Below the pieces are notes generated by a model. It was not told where the DNA came from. It made no database searches and saw only the letters and a list, made by a program, of their open reading frames with translations. Below are positions 6,789-12,166 of a stretch of DNA of 12,166 nucleotides, one piece after another. Position numbers and translations under genes: made by a program. Origin of the DNA: Frondihabitans sp. (lineage in GTDB: Bacteria > Actinomycetota > Actinomycetes > Actinomycetales > Microbacteriaceae); assembly GCA_025464735.1 (NCBI GenBank), contig JAODMX010000073.1, positions 1 to 12,166 on the forward strand. The letters are read 5' to 3'. Every line of letters starts with the position of its first letter. Within the stretch, counting starts at the first letter, position 1.

Positions 6789-7021
6789 GATCCATAAAAG
6801 GGGACGTCATCCCTGTCTCCAACCGCTACGGATTTTCCTACGCGCGCCGACCGATGCGTGACGGGGGCGGCCTCGTTGAACGGAAGACTTCCTGGTGCCT
6901 TGGAAACGAGGGACACGAAAGTCAGCCGCGGACGCACCAGCGTGGGGGAGTAGTCGCCACGCACATCGAACAAGTTCATCGAGTGGGCACCGAGTCCGGT
7001 TGCTCCGTGGAGTGGCGGAGC
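6789..7021. other. Rest of the convergent gap: no gene recognised
   Basis: Together with 6505-6670 this completes a 517-base gap between two convergent genes. Beyond the stem-loop at 6586-6609 and repeat R2, I see only short frames with low-complexity Arg/Pro-rich products. A minus-strand frame from 6979 runs through R2, but no recognisable domain or ribosome-binding site supports it. Confidence 0.5.
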
Positions 7022-8134
7022 TTACGCAGTCGTTCCCAGGACCTGAGCTAGGTCGACTTTCTCCCGTAATTTGGCGACTGGTCCGCTCCAAGTGTTCGTT
7101 CGGAACGCCCATTGCCCTGCAACAAGGCTCGGGGACACGCCTAAGGTCGCGGCGAGACTCACGATGTTGGCCGGTGTCGTCGCAGCGTCTAGTTGCGCCC
7201 GATATGTCCGAGGGATCAGGTGATCCTCGGCGAATGCGTTGGCTGCGGTCTCCTGCGTGTCCGAGTTGTCGTCCGCCGTGAACCCATCGTCGATGTAGGT
7301 ACTCCTTTTGGGGTGAAGGAGTAGGTGGGCTATTTCGTGGAGCATCGTGAACCACAAGCCGTCGAGAGACTTGTATCGACTTGTCACCGCAATCATCGGC
7401 GTTCCGTTGACCCATCTCGATACGCCGCTAATTCGGGTGTTCGCAACTTCCGGGACGAACACCAGAACGACACCTGCGTCGAGCAAATTCTTCTGCGCCG
7501 CCGAAAAAGCCCGTCCTACCTCTTGAGTGGTGAGCTTCGGCAGAAGAGCGGCAACGGTTCGCAGTTTGGCGGCATCATAGGCCGGGGCATTCGCGATTAA
7601 ATTCGCGGCGTGCAGCTCGGAGAGTCGCAGCCACAGAGCTGTCAAATTGGAATCGATCGCGTGGATCTGACTTCGCTTATAGGACGCTTGCGGCTCGAGC
7701 CAAGTCTTCGCATACGCAGTGGGAGAGGCAACCGAGAAAAAGGATAGAAGCTTCGCGACGAGGGTCGGACCCGAATCCGACTCGTTGATCACGTTCCGGT
7801 CGAGGAGGATTTGGCGGGGAAACGATGTCGCCCAGTCGGCGAAGCCGGCGAGGGCGCTGCGCCTTTCGTCCCGCGCCTCGTGCGCCTGACGCGCTGCTTC
7901 CAATCGAAGCCAGGTCTCTGCAGGTGTCCCGAGAATTTCTTCGAGGGTGACGGCGACGTCGGGCGATAGGGCGGCTGTTCCTTTGATCACGAGGTTGATG
8001 TGTTTCGTGCTGAGCCCGGTGCGGGCGGCGAGCTGCGCCTGGCTGATAGATCGTTCGTCTAGTTCCCGCTGCAGGAGGCGACCGGGCTGGGGTGCGAAGT
8101 CGAGTTGAGTGTCTTTGGCGATGTAGGTAGTCAT
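7022..8134 (-). CDS. HigA-like antitoxin: XRE helix-turn-helix fused to ImmA/IrrE metallopeptidase
   Basis: The protein is 370 residues from the ATG at 8132-8134; a TTG at 8141-8143 would add three. Residues 18-56 are an XRE/Cro HTH of HigA type (ISQAQLAARTGLSTKHINLV), followed by 'LSPDVAVTLEEILGTPAETWLRLEA', split here as the typical HigA tail. The C-terminal half is an ImmA/IrrE (DUF955) zinc-peptidase domain. HEIAH at 266-270 supplies two His ligands and the catalytic Glu267, and Glu295 in 'ETAANAFAED' is the likely third ligand. Large HigA-peptidase fusions are known as antitoxins or stress regulators. It follows the small toxin-like gene with only a few bases between them, so the two form one operon. 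It should bind the TTTACC-N5-GGTAAA palindromes and could be cleaved or activated by a stress signal. Confidence 0.88.
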   Translation of the reverse strand: MTTYIAKDTQLDFAPQPGRLLQRELDERSISQAQLAARTGLSTKHINLVIKGTAALSPDVAVTLEEILGTPAETWLRLEAARQAHEARDERRSALAGFADWATSFPRQILLDRNVINESDSGPTLVAKLLSFFSVASPTAYAKTWLEPQASYKRSQIHAIDSNLTALWLRLSELHAANLIANAPAYDAAKLRTVAALLPKLTTQEVGRAFSAAQKNLLDAGVVLVFVPEVANTRISGVSRWVNGTPMIAVTSRYKSLDGLWFTMLHEIAHLLLHPKRSTYIDDGFTADDNSDTQETAANAFAEDHLIPRTYRAQLDAATTPANIVSLAATLGVSPSLVAGQWAFRTNTWSGPVAKLREKVDLAQVLGTTA

Positions 8135-8144
8135 GAGTCTCAAT

Positions 8145-8498
8145 TCAGCTCACAAGCCGGAGGATTGACCGGCCGCGAACGTGGATGTCCTGGACGAGTA
8201 GCGCTTCTGCCGAAGCGTGGGCGGGCAGTGATGCCCGGTTCACAAGGGCGCGGGGACGGCCCTCGGGTGTGAGTGGTTGAGCATGCACAGCGACTTCGTC
8301 GATGGAGAGTGTGAGGTTACCCGATTCGACGCCGATTAGAACGCTCTGAAAGTTTCCGACGCTTTCAAGCCGCGGTGACTTGGTGATCACGTGTAAGAGG
8401 TCCTCTGCCGCCTCGATCTGTGTGCCGGTGGCCTGTCGAAGGCGCACCCCGGAGACGCAACAGTCCTCAAGTTGAGGACTCAACCAAGCGAGAAGCAC
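8145..8498 (-). CDS. Putative HigB/RelE-like toxin
   Basis: The protein is 117 residues and begins at the GTG at 8496-8498, with AGAGG 6 bases upstream in minus orientation. Its layout resembles small RelE/HigB-fold proteins found upstream of HigA-peptidase antitoxins: 'LEDCCVSGVRLRQATGTQIE' aligns with the 'kL..lC.s...lr..lG' start, and 'NLTLSIDEVAVHAQPL' with the following strands. Similarity is weak, and the usual C-terminal basic catalytic residues of mRNA interferases are not obvious, so the fold is an inference supported mainly by gene order (toxin first, HigA second). Its stop is two bases from the alternative antitoxin start (TTG 8143). If not a toxin, it would be a diverged or inactive partner of the antitoxin. 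Confidence 0.55.
   Translation of the reverse strand: MLLAWLSPQLEDCCVSGVRLRQATGTQIEAAEDLLHVITKSPRLESVGNFQSVLIGVESGNLTLSIDEVAVHAQPLTPEGRPRALVNRASLPAHASAEALLVQDIHVRGRSILRLVS
8462..8480. repeat. 19-base perfect palindrome inside the start of the toxin-like gene
   Basis: AGTCCTCAAGTTGAGGACT has 9-base arms around a single G. It covers codons 7-12 of the toxin-like gene and lies about 20 bases from the first TTTACC palindrome. It may be an additional protein-binding site; a one-base loop makes an RNA hairpin less natural. Confidence 0.5.
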
Positions 8499-8500
8499 TC

Positions 8501-8517
8501 TTTACCTCTTTGGTAAA
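8501..8517. promoter_or_regulatory. Operator palindrome 1 of the divergent TA / ubiquitin-like promoter region
   Basis: TTTACC-TCTTT-GGTAAA. It lies 2 bases upstream of the toxin-like GTG start, overlapping that gene's ribosome-binding site and leader. The arms are identical to those at 8540-8556, and the spacer has the same length, so the same protein, probably the HigA-like antitoxin, should bind both. Confidence 0.7.
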
Positions 8518-8529
8518 TGAAAATCATGG

Positions 8530-8535
8530 TAAGAT
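8530..8535 (+). promoter_or_regulatory. Possible -10 element of the ubiquitin-like operon
   Basis: TAAGAT is the best -10 match between the divergent genes. No good -35 box sits 16-18 bases upstream, where sequence of palindrome 1 lies. A start near 8542 would fall within palindrome 2. Confidence 0.35.
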
Positions 8536-8539
8536 GGTG

Positions 8540-8556
8540 TTTACCCGACAGGTAAA
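8540..8556. promoter_or_regulatory. Operator palindrome 2 of the divergent promoter region
   Basis: TTTACC-CGACA-GGTAAA, 39 bases (about four helical turns) from palindrome 1, so bound dimers would lie on the same DNA face. A lone GGTAA half-site lies between them at 8528-8532. Confidence 0.7.
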
Positions 8557-8612
8557 TGCTACTCGCTCTCAGCCGAGAGTGGGAGCGACACGCTACAAGG
8601 AAGGAGGGCCTC

Positions 8613-9044
8613 ATGGCCCCCACCACCCCCCTGCAGATCATCATCGACGGTAAGTCCTTCACCACCCACGATCACGACCAGGAGGCCGCGGCCCTACTGC
8701 GTCTCGCTGGCCATGACCCTAAGCTCTTCGACCTCTTTCTCATCAAAAAGGACGGCATCGAAGAGAAGGTCCACGACGGCCAGATCATCGATCTGAAAGA
8801 TGGCGATCAGTTCGTCGCTCGGCAGAAGCTTCATTTCACGATCGACGGAGAAGCACACGCCACCTACGACGATGACCAGACGGCCGCCGCGCTGCTCCGC
8901 CTCGCCGGAGTGGACCCTGCCGGATACGACCTCGCCCGGATCCTGCCTGCAGGTGGCACTGAAGCCTTCCGAGACGAGCAGATCGTCCAGATCAAGGATG
9001 GCGACGAGTTTGTCACTGCGAAGCATGTCGGAGGAGTCGCATGA
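8613..9044 (+). CDS. Tandem ubiquitin-like protein (multiubiquitin family), modifier of a conjugation system
   Basis: The protein is 143 residues made of two beta-grasp repeats, about 7-70 and 73-137. Each shows 'IDG...DQ.AAALLRLAG.DP..(Y/F)DL.......DGQII.(L/I)KDGD.FV', the multiubiquitin-domain pattern. The C-terminus is ...KHVGGVA: a Gly140-Gly141 pair followed by Val-Ala, like a ubiquitin precursor whose tail must be removed to expose diglycine. Domain 1 ends in ARQK without GG, so it is probably not a separate modifier. A strong ribosome site, AAGGAGGG (8601-8608), precedes the ATG at 8613. Its stop overlaps the E2 start (ATGA at 9041). Expected role: adenylated by the E1 domain, passed to the E2 and conjugated to target or phage proteins. 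The two-domain layout recalls the Bil-system BilA protein. Confidence 0.88.
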   Translation: MAPTTPLQIIIDGKSFTTHDHDQEAAALLRLAGHDPKLFDLFLIKKDGIEEKVHDGQIIDLKDGDQFVARQKLHFTIDGEAHATYDDDQTAAALLRLAGVDPAGYDLARILPAGGTEAFRDEQIVQIKDGDEFVTAKHVGGVA

Positions 9045-9421
9045 GTGACGCCCCCGAGTTGACCGTGGCGACTCAGCAGTTCATCAATGACATGACCGCC
9101 GCGGGTGCGCCCGCGTGGGCAGACGGCCCCCGCATTCTCTACGACGTGATCGCCGTGGGCGGTGCCCTCGTCGGTCAGACCGTCACGACTGGGGTGAGCA
9201 TCTCCGAGGTGCAGAGCTGGCCCATGGTGCCGCCTCACTGGATTCACCTCCCCAAATCGATCATGTTCTCCGAAACCAATGCGGATGAGATCGACTGCAA
9301 ACCGGGATGGAAGAGGCACTCCCGCAACTACGGCTACACGGACACGTCGGTGCCGCCGGCCCTCGAGTGGCTCAGGCACGTTCGCGGCTTCATCTCCATC
9401 GCGATCCCAAGGGCTGCCTGA
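9041..9421 (+). CDS. E2-like ubiquitin-conjugating protein (Prok-E2_E type)
   Basis: The protein is 126 residues. The central 'PPHWIHLPKSIMF' (64-76) and 'CKPGWKRHSRNYG' (86-98) segments, then 'PALEWLRHVRGF' near the end, match the prokaryotic E2 family E pattern, in which a GW..hSR block follows the core sheet. Cys86 is the only cysteine in the protein and is therefore the best candidate for the thioester-forming residue; the family has variable active sites, so this is an inference. His93, just after it, is a candidate general base. GAGGAG (9031-9036) lies 4 bases before the ATG. It is coupled to both neighbours: ATGA overlap with the ubiquitin-like gene and TGATG overlap with the E1 gene. 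Confidence 0.8.
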   Translation: MSDAPELTVATQQFINDMTAAGAPAWADGPRILYDVIAVGGALVGQTVTTGVSISEVQSWPMVPPHWIHLPKSIMFSETNADEIDCKPGWKRHSRNYGYTDTSVPPALEWLRHVRGFISIAIPRAA

Positions 9422-10902
9422 TGCGGTATTCCGTGGCCATGGCTGGAGAAACCGAGACAGCCATGCGGGAGCACCTCATCCGCGACGACGGTCAGGAGGA
9501 CGTTCTCATTGCCACCTACGTACTCTCGACCGGCGCCGAGCGCACAACGGCACTCATCAAATCCGTGATATTCCCCCGCGACGGAGAACGCCAAGTGCAC
9601 GGCAACGCCTCATTCACCAGCGACTACGTCCTCCGCGCGTCAAGCGAGGCCCGAGCACTCGGCAACGGCGTCGTGCTACTCCATTCTCATCCAGGATCTC
9701 GCGGCTGGCAGTCCCTCAGCGACATGGACTGGGACACGGAGTCAGACTATGAGCGTGTCGCCCGCGCCGTGACGATGAAGCCTCTGCTCGGCATGACGCT
9801 CGGCGGACGCGACACCTCCTGGTCGGCCAGGTTCTGGTTCGACCGAACCGCGCCCACATGGGCCGAATCGGTCCGATCCGTCTCGGCGAAGCTCCAGGTC
9901 ACCTGGAACGACGACATCCGCAGCGTCCCCCGAATCACAAGTTCGCAGCGGCGAACCATCTCATCGTGGGGGGAGCGAACCCAGGGTTCGCTCGCGCGTT
10001 TACGCGTTCTCGTCGTCGGAGGCGGCAGCGTTGGCCTCGACGTCGGACAGCGTCTCGCCGCGACAGGCCTCGCGACGGTCGGCGTCATGGACTACGACGC
10101 CGTCGAAACGCTGAACCTTGACCGCATGATCGGAGCCACCCGCCTCGACGCAGCGCTGGGACGATCCAAGGTTGATGTTGCCGCTCGCCTCATGAGGTCC
10201 GCCAGCACAGCTAAGTCATTCGAGGTTCGCAAGCATGAGGTCAGCATCACCGACCCGGAAGGCGTGAGTGCTGCCCTCGACTACGACGTCATCTTCTCCT
10301 GCGTGGATGGGCCCTGGCCTCGAGCAGTCCTGAACGGGCTCGCCTACACCGACCTGATCCCGGTCATCGACGGCGGGATCGCACTGGACACGTTCCCGGA
10401 CGGACGCATGCGCAACGGCATCTGGCGTACCCACACGCTCGTCCCCGGCAGGCCGTGCATGGCGTGCCTCGGCCAACTCGTCGTCGGCGACATTGTCCTC
10501 GATAAAGACGGCTTACTCGACGACCCGGAATACATCGCAGGGGCGCACCGGGAGGCTCCGTCCCGTCAGAACGTGGCGGCACTCTCCGCCAGCGTCAGTG
10601 CAGCTCTCCTCGCGCAGTTCGTCAGCCTCACCGCACAGCCCGGAGGCCGTGGCGCTCCGGCGCCTCTGCGCTACGTTCTTTCTTCACACAGCCTGGAGCA
10701 CTCCATGGCAGCCTCCGGCACCCACTGCCCCTATGAGAACTCGCTCGCAGCCGGCGATGCCCGCACCCCAATCGCCGAGCGTCGCGAGGACTGGCGAGCC
10801 ATCGTCCGCGAACGCGCAAACAAGAAACACCCTCTTCGTCTCCGAAGCCTTGCAGTCGCCGAAAGTCTGCTCCATCGCGCAATCTCGCGTCTCAACCCCT
10901 GA
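9421..10902 (+). CDS. JAB/JAMM peptidase fused to ThiF-type E1 ubiquitin-activating enzyme
   Basis: The protein is 493 residues. The N-terminal ~150 form a JAB domain: His88-Ser-His90, then Ser98 and Asp101, exactly H-x-H-x7-S-x2-D, with Glu26 the likely fourth zinc/catalytic residue. This gives a predicted zinc deubiquitinase-like isopeptidase. Residues about 190-435 are a ThiF/MoeB adenylation domain with VVGGGSVG (198-205) for ATP, the 'MDYDAV..LNLDR' strand (223-235) with Asp224 and Arg235, and a C-x2-C pair (346, 349) for zinc. A helical tail closes the protein. Only four cysteines occur (294, 346, 349, 436). If three are structural, no classical catalytic cysteine is evident, so the modifier may pass directly to E2 Cys86. 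AAGGG (9409-9413) precedes the ATG, which overlaps the E2 stop. Longer upstream frames would overlap the E2 gene and are rejected. Confidence 0.9.
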   Translation: MRYSVAMAGETETAMREHLIRDDGQEDVLIATYVLSTGAERTTALIKSVIFPRDGERQVHGNASFTSDYVLRASSEARALGNGVVLLHSHPGSRGWQSLSDMDWDTESDYERVARAVTMKPLLGMTLGGRDTSWSARFWFDRTAPTWAESVRSVSAKLQVTWNDDIRSVPRITSSQRRTISSWGERTQGSLARLRVLVVGGGSVGLDVGQRLAATGLATVGVMDYDAVETLNLDRMIGATRLDAALGRSKVDVAARLMRSASTAKSFEVRKHEVSITDPEGVSAALDYDVIFSCVDGPWPRAVLNGLAYTDLIPVIDGGIALDTFPDGRMRNGIWRTHTLVPGRPCMACLGQLVVGDIVLDKDGLLDDPEYIAGAHREAPSRQNVAALSASVSAALLAQFVSLTAQPGGRGAPAPLRYVLSSHSLEHSMAASGTHCPYENSLAAGDARTPIAERREDWRAIVRERANKKHPLRLRSLAVAESLLHRAISRLNP

Positions 10903-11026
10903 ACGGGCTCTGGGAGCGCCGGAGAACGTCGAAGCACCCGCTCGAGCCTCGTGGTTACATCCGCGAAGCATCAACTTGAACACCCACGGCACAAATTTCT
11001 AGCCAGCGAACGAAAGGCATCGCGTC

Positions 11027-11848
11027 TTGAATCATGAACGCCCGAACGAGCTAGTCGCCAAGCGGATCGTCGAACACGTGATGAGAGTTCAGCTCGAGCA
11101 CCACGACACCCATGGTGGCGTCGACTATCTGTCGTCAGACGGAACCGTAGCTCTCGAAGTCACCGCCGTCACTGACGGCGAAAAAGACGGCGCCTGGAAA
11201 GCCCTGAAGATGTCCGAGGCCAAGGGTGCCTCGAACGCAGAGCTCCAAGCATGCTGGATCGTCTTCGTGTCCGACAAGCAAACAGGGATGAAGACCTTCG
11301 TCCAGCGCGTCCAGCCGGCGATTGTGGAACTCGAGGCTGCAGGCGAGACCTTCTTCGATAATCAGCGGGCGGCCATGCACGTCATCGAGAAGGGGAAGCT
11401 CTCGCAGATCTACCGGCAATTGTTAGATGCCGGTGTGGAGCGAGCAACCTACGCGCCGCACGAAGCTCATGCAGAGGACCCGAGCCACATACATCGCTTG
11501 CTGACCAGCTCAGGCGGCGGCGGTTCAGCGAGCGGGAGCGACGAGTCACTGGTTCTACTGGTCGATGCGCTCCGTGAGAAGCCAGACAACCCGCTAAAGC
11601 TGAGGCAATCTGGGGCCGGGCTGCGCCACCTTTTTGTCTGGCTGAACGACAACACCGGGTTTACGATCGCGCGACCCCTCAGTCGCGAGGCCCCGCCCTG
11701 GGGAGGCGATGAGTGGGGGTTGCCTACGATTGCCCCGGCGCTTGACCCGGCGATCACGCACCTCTGGGTCATGCACGCTAGGTCCCGATTGGGCTGGCTG
11801 TGGGACGGTGAAAGCTGGCAAGGGTTGCGAGAGTCTTTCGAGGTGTGA
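11027..11848 (+). CDS. Uncharacterised protein, possible PD-(D/E)XK-like nuclease effector
   Basis: The protein is 273 residues and starts at TTG 11027; the nearby ATG at 11034 is out of frame, and GAAAGG at 11012-11017 fits the TTG. Glu8 in the first helix, Asp33 in 'GGVDYLSSDG' and Glu44 in 'ALEVTAV' follow the E...D-x10-E-x-T spacing typical of PD-(D/E)XK nuclease-like folds, with Thr46 where Lys is usual. Residues 160-171 are a Gly/Ser linker, and the C-terminal part (about 172-273) is a separate Trp-rich domain (WLW, W..L at the end). I recognise no named family. It lies 124 bases after the E1 gene on the same strand and is followed by a stem-loop, so it is plausibly the fourth gene of the ubiquitin-like locus, either as effector or as target/recognition subunit. 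That link rests on position alone. Confidence 0.6.
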   Translation: MNHERPNELVAKRIVEHVMRVQLEHHDTHGGVDYLSSDGTVALEVTAVTDGEKDGAWKALKMSEAKGASNAELQACWIVFVSDKQTGMKTFVQRVQPAIVELEAAGETFFDNQRAAMHVIEKGKLSQIYRQLLDAGVERATYAPHEAHAEDPSHIHRLLTSSGGGGSASGSDESLVLLVDALREKPDNPLKLRQSGAGLRHLFVWLNDNTGFTIARPLSREAPPWGGDEWGLPTIAPALDPAITHLWVMHARSRLGWLWDGESWQGLRESFEV

Positions 11849-11863
11849 TTAACGCACACGCAT

Positions 11864-11884
11864 GGGACCAGCAATGGCGGTCCC
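11864..11884 (+). terminator. Stem-loop after the last gene (possible terminator)
   Basis: GGGACC (11864-11869) and GGTCCC (11879-11884) form a 6-bp GC-rich stem around a 9-base loop, 15 bases after the stop. There is no U-run, so termination is plausible but unproven. Confidence 0.35.
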
Positions 11885-11906
11885 CGCCCTGGAGAGACCG
11901 TACCGT

Positions 11907-11928
11907 CTCGTATCCCTAGGGATATGAG
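11907..11928. repeat. 22-base near-perfect palindrome
   Basis: TATCCCTAGGGATA (11911-11924) is perfectly self-complementary and is extended by CTCG on the left and TGAG on the right (one mismatch). CGTCTCG occurs on both sides (11904-11910 and 11930-11936). It lies in the gene-free 11849-12087 gap, next to the recombinase remnant, so a recombination or regulator site is possible. Confidence 0.5.
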
Positions 11929-12021
11929 GCGTCTCGTCGGCCGCGTCGACGTGGACGCGCTGGGCGGCCGGTTTTCGCGGAGCCGCGCGGGCTTGCTCGC
12001 ACACCGCGATTCTTGTAACTA

Positions 12022-12073
12022 TGTCTCGAAACCTTCGGGCCGAATCCAAGTGCACACCGTTACTTATGAGACA
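12022..12073. promoter_or_regulatory. Resolvase-site-like inverted half-sites upstream of the recombinase
   Basis: TGTCTCGAAACC (12022-12033) and, inverted, TTATGAGACA (12064-12073; TGTCTCATAA on the minus strand) match the TGTCY-type half-site of Tn3/gamma-delta resolvases. They lie directly upstream of a serine-recombinase coding start. Spacing (52 bases end to end) is longer than one canonical subsite, so the halves may belong to different subsites. Confidence 0.5.
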
Positions 12074-12087
12074 CCCTGGCAGAGGTA

Positions 12088-12166
12088 ATTTCAAAGCTGA
12101 TCGGTTACGCGCGCGTCTCGACGAAGCAACAATCCACAGACCGGCAGGAAGTGGATTTCTGAGCCG
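12088..12166 (+). pseudogene. Start of a serine recombinase (resolvase/invertase), apparently frameshifted; cut by window edge
   Basis: From 12091 the frame reads SKLIGYARVSTKQQSTDRQE and then VDF-stop. YARVSTKQQ is the conserved catalytic N-terminus of small serine recombinases (the nucleophile Ser is in RVST). The TGA at 12160-12162 arrives where the family continues 'VDLL...'. One extra base after 'gtg gat' would give V-D-x-L-S in frame, so a single-base deletion is likely. The start is also abnormal: the codon before SKL is ATT (12088-12090), where ATG would give MSKL, behind AGAGG. Two independent defects argue for a dead gene, although a sequencing error or a downstream start cannot be excluded from this edge. 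Confidence 0.7.

Noticed and set aside
6479..6979. 166-codon minus-strand frame across repeat R2
   Set aside because: It runs through the R2 repeat and the end of the membrane-protein gene, with no ribosome site and a Pro/Arg-rich product; the repeat explains the sequence better.
9307..9420. Longer start for the JAB-E1 protein
   Set aside because: The extra residues would overlap the E2 gene out of frame, have no family similarity, and ignore the AAGGG site and the TGATG coupling at 9421.
8499..10902. CBASS type II operon
   Set aside because: There is no CD-NTase (cGAS-like) or effector gene, E2 is separate from E1 and JAB is fused to E1, and a dedicated ubiquitin-like modifier is present; this fits a Bil-like conjugation system better.
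10903..11026. Possible terminator (GGCTC...GAGCC) between the E1 gene and the fourth gene
   Set aside because: It has a five-base stem with a loop of more than 30 bases and no U-run; not strong enough to separate transcription units.
1..12166. CRISPR arrays, tRNA or rRNA genes
   Set aside because: I saw no regularly spaced repeats, and no cloverleaf or rRNA-like sequence was noticed on either strand; a covariance-model scan would settle tRNAs.

Overview
The window is GC-rich, with strong codon bias, actinobacterial-type promoters and few U-tailed terminators. It carries actinobacterial-style genes (NmrA/QOR-type oxidoreductases, a DUF2269-like membrane protein, IS256-family debris). I infer an actinomycete (Actinomycetota); the genus cannot be fixed from sequence alone. 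The region is accessory in character: remnants of mobile elements separate three gene modules.

Left part (1-2163): the tail of a membrane protein; a decayed IS256-type end (165-207) abutting the 3' stump of a trypsin-like serine protease (GDSGGPL motif); a small lipoprotein; and a P-loop ATPase with a C-terminal winged helix, preceded by an inverted repeat. The first convergent gap (2164-2681) holds one copy of a ~118-bp repeat (R1), the truncated 5' end of an IS256-family transposase and that element's outer end.

Middle part (2682-6504): a redox/stress cassette. An NmrA-like NAD(P)-binding protein and a MarR regulator read leftward. A classical SDR, a QOR2-like NAD(P)H-binding protein and a DUF2269-like membrane protein read rightward. 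A 19-bp operator of the form TAGTCA-N7-TGACTA sits in both outward promoters, so MarR probably controls both arms. The cassette is flanked by direct repeats R1 (2186-2304) and R2 (6671-6788).

Right part (7022-11848): a defence-type locus and the most interesting part of the window. A rightward set encodes a tandem ubiquitin-like protein (multiubiquitin, ending GG-VA), an E2-like protein, and a JAB deubiquitinase-like domain fused to a ThiF-type E1. An uncharacterised protein with a possible PD-(D/E)XK-like nuclease signature follows. Together these make a near-complete bacterial ubiquitin-conjugation pathway, similar in logic to the known Bil-type (bacterial ISG15-like) antiphage systems but with E1 and peptidase in one chain. 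Divergent from it is a two-gene HigBA-like toxin-antitoxin unit whose antitoxin carries a fused ImmA/IrrE HExxH domain. The shared intergenic region has two TTTACC-N5-GGTAAA palindromes. The right edge has resolvase-site-like repeats and the start of a serine recombinase that appears frameshifted. TGTCTC/GAGACA half-sites like those in R1 and R2 also occur there, tying the mobile debris together.
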